Shown here: in pieces, positions 56,901 through 64,000 of the stretch | Position numbering within the stretch: the stretch's first letter is position 1 | Layout: each line of letters begins with the position of its first letter | NCBI RefSeq assembly: GCF_000143535.2 | Contig: NC_037318.1 | Location: 372,001 to 436,000 of the forward strand | Reading direction: 5' to 3' | Source: Botrytis cinerea B05.10 | Taxonomy: Eukaryota > Ascomycota > Leotiomycetes > Helotiales > Sclerotiniaceae | DNA: 64,000 bases | Program-made: the position numbers and the translations under genes | The notes under the pieces: model-generated | What the model was told of the DNA's origin: nothing | The model's database searches: none | What the model saw: the letters and a program-made list of their open reading frames with translations, nothing else

Positions 56901-57540
56901 CAATCATCCATTCATTTCATGTATGCCCTCAATCTAACCCTCTCATAAAACCATGCAGAAAGAAAGGAAAAGCTTTTTCTGAAATTTGCACCCCAGAGCC
57001 AAGAAAGAAAACAGAGGAAAATAGGAAGGAGACACCAGATATCTATCATCAAAGAACTTGAGATGTTTATGTTGACTGTTGACGAAACACGTCCAGATGA
57101 AATAAAGCAAGTTTTCATGTTCTTCAGAAATCAGACGTAATCTGAACCATCCCCTCTGAAATTGCAAAATTTGTAAGATATCTTTGAGTGACAACCAATG
57201 TGGTACCAGTGTAATTAGAAAAGTTGGCTGATTGTCATCGTCTGAATGGGGTTTCGAGGAGAGTAGTGAAGAAAAGACAGTAAGTATCAGAATGTGATTT
57301 TCATTGCAAAGGAAATAATGCAGAAGCAAACAAGAGAAAGCTTTTGAGTGAATGCGATAGTTCGATGTAGAAAGAACCATAATTAAAGAGGGTGGAGCAG
57401 ATAAGGCAAGTAGCAAATTTAAGTGTGCAGATGGGTATCATAAAACAATTTGTATGCGCCCATCCCAAAAAGATCGCCCCAAAACCGAAAGGAATCAAAA
57501 TCAAAAATCAATGTGAAATAGATTATAAGACTTAATCGCC
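53932..57540. other. Gene-free region of 3.6 kb
   Basis: I see no gene. Frames are short and lack motifs; several T/C-rich tracts are present (54400-54720). It includes part of the GH131 promoter and the 3' flank of the ORP1-like gene. RNA genes cannot be excluded by eye. Confidence 0.45.
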
Positions 57541-60218
57541 TTATTCGTATTGGCGGCGCTTGGTGATATTATCCTCATACATCTGATTGCTTCTCATTTG
57601 AGGATTCTGTTGAGCGCGTCTGCCAGTTGATTGGGAGCGTTGCTGAGTAGAGAAGTTACTGCCTTGACTAACTGGGCCTACGATAGGGCTGTTGGCAACG
57701 CTGCTACCAGCTGGAGATTGCTGACGGAATTGTTGCTGTTGAACAAATTGCTGTTGGCCAAATTGACGACGACTTTGTTGTTGCTGTTGTTGAATGTTGT
57801 AAGAGCTTTGACGGAGCGCTTGTTGACGGGGATCATTCATCTGAGCGAAACTTGATTGTTGGTATTGGGGAGTAGAGAACTCGACATTGCTGTTAAAGTT
57901 TTGGGAGGACACAAGGTTTGGAACAATCATGTTTTGTTGCATTGCATTTCGACCAACCATCATATCAGATTGGGAACGTTGGTGTGAAGGACGAGCACGG
58001 CCTTGCATACCCATATTCATGCCCATGTTTCCGCCATTGATGCCGTAGCCAGTCTCCATATGCTGAATTTGAGTTTCGACTTGGTTTTGATGAATTCCCA
58101 ATGGACGAGCAACAGGTGCAACCAATGGTGATTGATAGACAGATGAAGCGCGAGCATGTGTACGACCTCTTGGAAATTCGAAATCATTGTCAACAGCAGG
58201 GGATTGATGATTTTCGTCGATGCGATCAAAGCCTGTGTTAGCGAAGGCGGGCTGGAATGAGCGGCGACGTTCAAAACTCGATGGAACGGGTGTGAATTGC
58301 AAACCTTGAGCGTTAGCATCGTTTGAGTTAGGACGACGACGCTTCAAGGTAGTGTTGTATGTAGGGGCTCCTCCAGTGTTTGGGCTTTGAAATTGTACTG
58401 GTTGACTCATTCTACGATCTTGTCCTAAAGGAGTACTATAATTTTGAGCCTTCATCGCACCTACACCAAGGGATTGGGAACGCTTGTGACCTGCGGAAGA
58501 AACCTTGCGCTTGGCATATCCCTTTGGGGATTTAGGCTCATCTTGGTCCACAGTGATGTTTGGCAAGATTTCAATATCTGGGAAACATGGCAAGAGGTCG
58601 TCAAGGACCTCTTGATGAAGACGGTTGAAGATTTCGAGAATTTCTTCAGTCGTATAGCCTGATCCAATGACAGAGAGGAGCCAATCCGGAACAGCAGTTG
58701 GTGGACGAGGACCTTGATCATCATCACCCTCGTCCTCATCATCGAATCGTCTCTTTCGACCAGAGCCCTTGAGTTCATCCAAACGCTTCTGCTCACGCTT
58801 TCTGATAGCAATACCCCAATCCTTGATAGTACCGGGTTCACCACGACGTTGGTTCTGTGCAGACCAGTCGTAAACACGACGGATTTGCTGCTGGACCAAG
58901 TCACATTGTAACTTGGCATACTCCTTAGGGTTACGATAACGGGAGCGTTGGTAATGCTTGCGGCAATAATGAACCCAAACAGATTGTGGAATCAATCTAG
59001 TGCACATCTTATTGCGGCCGAAAATATGCGAGATAGCTTTGCGAGGTTGCGATCCCGTGTCGCAGTTTGTGATATACATGCACTCCGGAGGAGTGTCTGC
59101 ATCGGTTCCATCTGCTGGTGGTGGTGTGACTGGATCACCTTCTGCATCCTCATCATCATCCAATGGTGATGGTAAGTTTGCGAGACGGGTTGAATTAGGT
59201 GGAGTGAGTTCGGGAATAGGACCAACGCCAGATAATGGAACACGACTTGGTCGGCGCAAAATTGGCGCAGAAATATTTCTTTTATGCAATGTAGGATTCA
59301 TAGCACCATTTTTAGGCTCGGTAGGAACGCTGCGATAAAAATTGCTACTGCTGAATTCATGTTAGTCAAGTACACAAGTTGATACCAACAATAACATTGG
59401 ATTGAAATAGTTATCAGATCAAAATTATTATTTGAAGAATAAACTTACTGATCTGACTCGAAACCGTTATCGCTTGTATCTGTATTTAAACGTGGCAAAT
59501 CAGGGCGTCTGATCAGCATAGCATCACTCGGGGAACCAGGCCGACTCTCGGATTCTCTAACAGAATCAACTTGGTCCGAAACTCCTGGAGCAGCAACGAC
59601 ACTTTGAGAACGAGCATCTTGGTTCTTAGGAGATGACCGAGATGATTCTTGTTCTGCTAGTGCAGCTAGAGCATCTAGATTCTCTGTTGGACTAGAAACC
59701 ATGATGCTAATCTTCCTTGTGTTGTGTGGAGAAGTTGGTGCTGAATGTGACTCGATTTTGTTTTGGGAGGTAATGGAGTAAGAAGGGTTTAAATCTGTAG
59801 AGTTCTCCACTGCAGAGTTGCAGTACTTGTGTGAAAAACTAATAGGATGACTGTTGTTCGTACTGAAAGATGATAATCGAGAATGGTTCGAAGAAGAGGT
59901 GGCTGTTGAGTTGGTTGTTGATGTAAAAGAAGATAAACTGCTCCGACTATCAGAGAATTTATGATGTGACCTTTCCGAATCCGTCCCGTGTGAATCATAA
60001 CAGTGAATTCTCGGATTGCCGTTGTTTACCGTACTCAGCTCATCTCCTGTACCGGGCTCTCCGATATTAATCGTATGATTTGATGTATTGATTGGTAGTG
60101 AATAGCCATTTGCGTCCCATGGTGTTCGATTTCTTGATGGTAGTACGAATCGCTCTCCCTGACGCTTTTGCTGCTCAGCAGCAGCGCTATTTGAATTCAA
60201 TAGAGACGTCACGTCCAT
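57541..60218 (-). CDS. ORP1-like fungal protein with conserved Cys/His region
   Basis: Two exons, 59449-60218 and 57541-59350, join in frame to 859 residues; a tandem acceptor (CAGCAG) allows a version one residue shorter. Residues 1-256 are Ser/Asn-rich and disordered, with SPTSPHN- and SRSSPK-type phosphosite-like motifs. Residues about 347-520 are the conserved part: CMYITNCDTGSQPRKAISH, IFGRNKMCTRLIPQSVWVHYCRKHYQRSRYR, and a long helix (EYAKLQCDLVQQQIRRVYDW). The Cys/His spacing suggests metal binding. A nuclear-type basic/acidic stretch (GRKRRFDDEDEGDDD) and a helical segment (EEILEIFNRLHQEVLDDLLPCFP) follow; the C-terminus is Gln/Ser-rich. The region resembles proteins annotated ORP1-like in filamentous fungi (a Magnaporthe penetration gene family). 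That name is from memory; a nuclear regulatory role is inference. Confidence 0.75.
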
Positions 60219-63200
60219 CTTGAAGTGAATGAAATTATTTGAACTTTCAATCGATAGATGCTCCGCGCTGCAGGGTATGGTTTCTTTGCCTTTCAAATAG
60301 GCCTTCTGGCAGTGAATTTTCCTTTCTCCAATGCCTTGCAAAGTTACGAAAAGGTTTAGAGTCGATATTAGTCTTTGTCGATTTGATATAGAGGATGATT
60401 GATGACCTTTCAAGAGAAGGTCGAGGAGGATATGTGGCAATAAAGTATATTGAATGATGCAGGTTGTTTCAGAGTTGGTATTGAACTAATGGACTTGATT
60501 GACAGGGAGTATTCCTTGTCCAGGTTGACTTCGATAGAGTGATACTGTATAAAAACAGTGGTGCTGATCCAAAATGCTCTTGCGAATTGACAAGGCTAAG
60601 CTAATACTTGGATCGACGTCCGACAATGCATTGACCTCATCGGACACGTTCGAAACACCTATTATGAAGCTTTGGTGTATCGTTGATATCGTCCAAACAT
60701 CTAACCTGATGGAACTGATTTGCGGATCTCCTAAAGTCCGGAGGAAACAATGAGATAATTCTGTGCCTTCAAGTCTTGTCGAAACGTTAAGGCTTTCCAG
60801 CTTGGACGATAGCTATCCGCTCGTTTGGACGTTCGATATATTAGGCAAGGCGAGAATTTGACAACTTTCGAATCTCCCAAGTTTCTATTATCGTCCTTTG
60901 ATCTATAAGTTGAACTGTTGTTAATAGGAGACTTCATCGAGGATATCAAGGTTCGGATATACTGACGTCGAGACAAGTTGACAAACAAAATTTGATTCCG
61001 AAGTCGAGCGAATGAATGGCCAGAAAAGATAGGACGAAGCCAAGAAAGATGATGGACACTACTAAGAATGAAGTAGGGCTACTTCGGGTATGCGCAACCG
61101 GATAATGATGAAGAAACAACAGAAGAAGAGGTAACTGGCGGCGACCGACATAACCCTAAGTGGTACTGTAAAGATATTGGATGCTGAATATGAAGCAAGG
61201 TCAGTGAGGAGTGAAGATCCAATCCGAGGGCTGGAAGTGGTGAACTTGCATGAGTGGCATTGAGTGCATTGAGTTCACTAGCAAAACGGGACTATGTCCA
61301 GTGTTTGATGTTAAGATTCCCCACACTCTATACTCTTGTTATACACTTGATCCATGCTGACTGGGTAGTTTAGCTAAACTGGGTCCCATCTTCGGAGCCT
61401 TGTCGATAGTATGCCAGGGGTCTTTTGGGTCGAGTTTTTTCTGGTTATGGGTGAACCCATAGAATTCTTGGCCCTTGTGCTCGGTAGGGAAATTTTAGAT
61501 CCATGCATAGCGGCCGTGTGGCAGTGTGGTCCGCCATGTTTCGAGATTTCCTTTAGATGGGGATCATCATCTGAACACTTGGATCTTCTTCACCCGGGTT
61601 ATGGTGAATCACAATTGACACAACACACGATTGACCCCAATTCTCCACACAAGCTACTTTGAGAAGCCGATGCGAAAAATCAAAGTGTGGAACATATGGA
61701 GTAGAAGCAATAACGGAGTTGACTTGGCCAATGTTTCTATGTATCAGTCAAGAGATACATTTGTTGGATTTGCATGATTCAAGGTTGGAGAACCACCAAA
61801 CAAACTTCGCCAACTTCTAGAATGGCATGTTTGATATGAGAGCTAGTGGTCGATTTCGGAAATTCGTTCAATCGTTTCATTTGACTGAGTGTCTGACCAG
61901 TGAGCTCACGGACAGATGCAGTTCGGTAGTCCGAGTGCATCTTCTCTTACTACTATAGTTTAATGAAGATAAACACTAGATGGCAGTGAGTGATGGCTAT
62001 GGAGGGCCTCTCAAGCTCGATGCAAGCTTGTGCAGATGAATAGAACACCCAAAATAGATAAGATACTTCGATACTTCGATACGGGATTTTTTGTTGTTGA
62101 GGGGGAAAGTTTTCCGTTCAACAAAAGACGAAATTACACCAAATTCGGGTGTGGTATGTGCGGGTGTTTTAGCAAGTCGTTTCTAAACTTGCCAATGTGC
62201 TGATAGGCTAGATGATAGTGGGCTGGATAGATGATGGAGGTTTGGTTCGATGCCTGCAGCCACGCGGGAGCAAAAATGTACCTTCGTATAAAGAGCTGTA
62301 AGGGGAGAATGCACATGAGGCTGACCTATGAATAAGCTGTCTTGCCATCGTGACTATGCTGTGAAACGACAGATGACAGCTGCAGAAGGGTTATTTGCAT
62401 GGCCAAAAAGTACTTGCGGGAAGTCGGTATGTTTTTCTACCTTTTGTTCATAAGACGTGTGTATATCCAATCCCATCTCAAATCAGATGGAGATTTTGTT
62501 CTCGCTGTGTTCAGCTCGTGCTTCTGCCAGGTTATGCTTTGTGTTGTTGCTTGCCAACACATCCATCCATCATCGACACAGATGAGTACGGAGAAAAGCA
62601 TCTGTTCTGTATACCGTACAATACAGTAAGTAGAAAGCAATATAGCACATTACATACATACATTCAAACACACACACACACATGCGTACGTACATGCGTA
62701 TCGGAGGTGGCTGGGTCCATGGCAATTCTCTTTATTGATCTTTTATGTGGTACACTACATCGTACATCTTCGTAATTGCCATTGAGGGAAAAAGAATGTG
62801 CGTCGTCACATAGTGGTGCCATGTCGTCACCAAATCCTGAGGTCTGAATGGAGTCGCTTCCGGAGAATATCTGCATTCGCGGGTTACGTGCGAGTGGCTA
62901 GATTGAGGTATGAGATAAGTGAAGATGAGAGAAGGAGAAAAGAAAAAAACGAACGAAAAAGTATCTTAGCGTGAATTTAATTTTAATTGGTCAAAACTCG
63001 TGATTAGTGGCCGAGCTCTCGTTTCATGTTTTGCTGGGATTGTTCACTCCTCCCACGCAAGGCTCGGTGGCTCGTAGGAATTGATGGTTGCTGCGTGCTG
63101 TGTGCGTGCATCATCCAAATCGCCCAAATTTAAATTTAGGTCAGAACGCCTGCTTTTTATAGCAAAAGCTAAACTCCAAGGGGAAATTCATCTTCATCAT

Positions 63201-64000
63201 GCTTTTCTGCTCCGTTCACACCAAGCTAATTCTCCGAGCCCGTTTACCTTATATGTACTGCGTATAGCAAATTAATCTCAATGTCTTTCCCAATACGGCA
63301 ATGGATGTCCGTTAGTTATGACCGTCATATTTGCGAGTGTCGATTTTTTTCATTCAGACAGCATCTAGTCCCTGGCTAGGTATTGGGACGGGTGTCAAGT
63401 CAGTGTCTAGTGTTCATAGGTGTTGCTCTGCCTTCTTCCTCTCACGGACAATCCAGCGAATAGACCTCCCTCCCGTCTACTGCAGGTTCATTAAAATAGA
63501 TGCTTGGAGGAGATCAGGGACTCATTTGTTCAAAGTTGGAAGGGGTCGGAGAGAAGAAGAAGCAGAAGAAGCAAGAAGGAAGGAAAAGCAAGGACGAGAA
63601 TTTCTCGCATTTCTCCTCGTTAGGACACACATCGCACCACACCACACCCCTCACAGCACAGCACAGACGTGAGAGCTGGGCTCAGAATGTGCCATCCGAC
63701 ATAATAAACATCATCTACCCACCGTGCTCTACGCCGTGTACGCCGTACGGATAGTCCCTAGGTGCTTCGGTTCATGCAACACAGTTTCTGTATGGTATCC
63801 GAACAATATTACTGCTGAAGCTGATACAGTATCTAGAAGCTATCTGGCGACTGGAATAGTTAGCAAGGTGGCTGTGTATATCCTAAACTTAAAACTTCAG
63901 ATTCACGGTAAGTCTATCCTCATCGGATTTGTGGTTATGATGTATTCTCTGACGTGAGATGGAACAAATGAGGAGATCAAACAGGATTAAGTGCCCGTGC
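60219..64000. other. Long gene-free region upstream of the ORP1-like gene
   Basis: No supportable coding region in 3.8 kb. The frames at 61411-61662, 62395-62775 and 63331-63672 (+) lack motifs. A CA/TACG-rich tract lies near 62650-62700. Given the regulator-like gene downstream on the minus strand, long 5' UTR and promoter sequence is the simplest explanation for the proximal part. Confidence 0.5.

Noticed and set aside
1..64000. tRNA, rRNA or other RNA genes
   Set aside because: I looked for TPsiC-type GTTCGA boxes and cloverleaf pairings and found none convincing; by eye this cannot exclude small RNAs. A tRNAscan-SE and Infernal run would decide.

Overview
This window is nuclear DNA of a filamentous ascomycete. 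Short spliceosomal introns (about 50-200 bp, GT..AG, CTAAC-type branch sites) interrupt most genes, and there are no operons. The gene set includes a GH7 cellobiohydrolase with CBM1, a GH131 with CBM1, an Egh16-like surface protein, a 2EXR protein, a DUF3632 protein and a secreted asparaginase. Together these suggest a plant-associated Leotiomycete or relative; a Botrytis/Sclerotinia-type fungus is my guess from gene style, not something the sequence proves.

Layout. 0-1.9 kb: pyrimidine-rich, microsatellite-filled DNA without a gene. 1.9-11.3 kb: housekeeping block with NADP isocitrate dehydrogenase (-), an INO80-complex Iec3-like subunit (-), a divergent Nop13-like nucleolar RNA-binding protein (+), and an unrecognised AT-hook protein (-). 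13.9-18.5 kb: a small cysteine-free protein with the first active-site motif of RNase T1 (-), a DUF3632 protein (+), and a convergent secreted L-asparaginase (-). 20.8-30.9 kb: a 2EXR protein (-), a four-exon Egh16-like secreted protein (+), a MATE transporter (+) and a Btz-domain exon-junction-type protein (-). 31-38 kb: gene-poor, with one doubtful gene model at 34.7 kb.

38.1-53.6 kb is the most unusual part. A single-exon GH7 cellobiohydrolase and a three-exon GH131 enzyme, both ending in CBM1, flank a fast-evolving island of about 12 kb. The island holds an apparently intact 751-residue protein with the complete zinc-binding loop of an I-PpoI-type His-Me finger endonuclease plus two C2H2 fingers. 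It also holds a decayed SF1-like helicase gene, a decayed SNF2-type ATPase gene, a frame-shifting 61-bp triplication, an 18-bp/171-bp minisatellite open on both strands, a 9-bp minisatellite and a duplicated exon-like segment.

53.6-64 kb: a long gene-free stretch, then an 859-residue protein with a conserved Cys/His region of the type annotated as ORP1-like in filamentous fungi (-), and its long gene-free upstream region.

Functionally, GH7 and GH131 would act together on plant cell-wall glucan. The asparaginase scavenges external nitrogen, the MATE protein exports toxic compounds, and the Egh16-like protein belongs to an infection-associated family. Iec3, Nop13 and Btz serve chromatin, ribosome biogenesis and mRNA metabolism.
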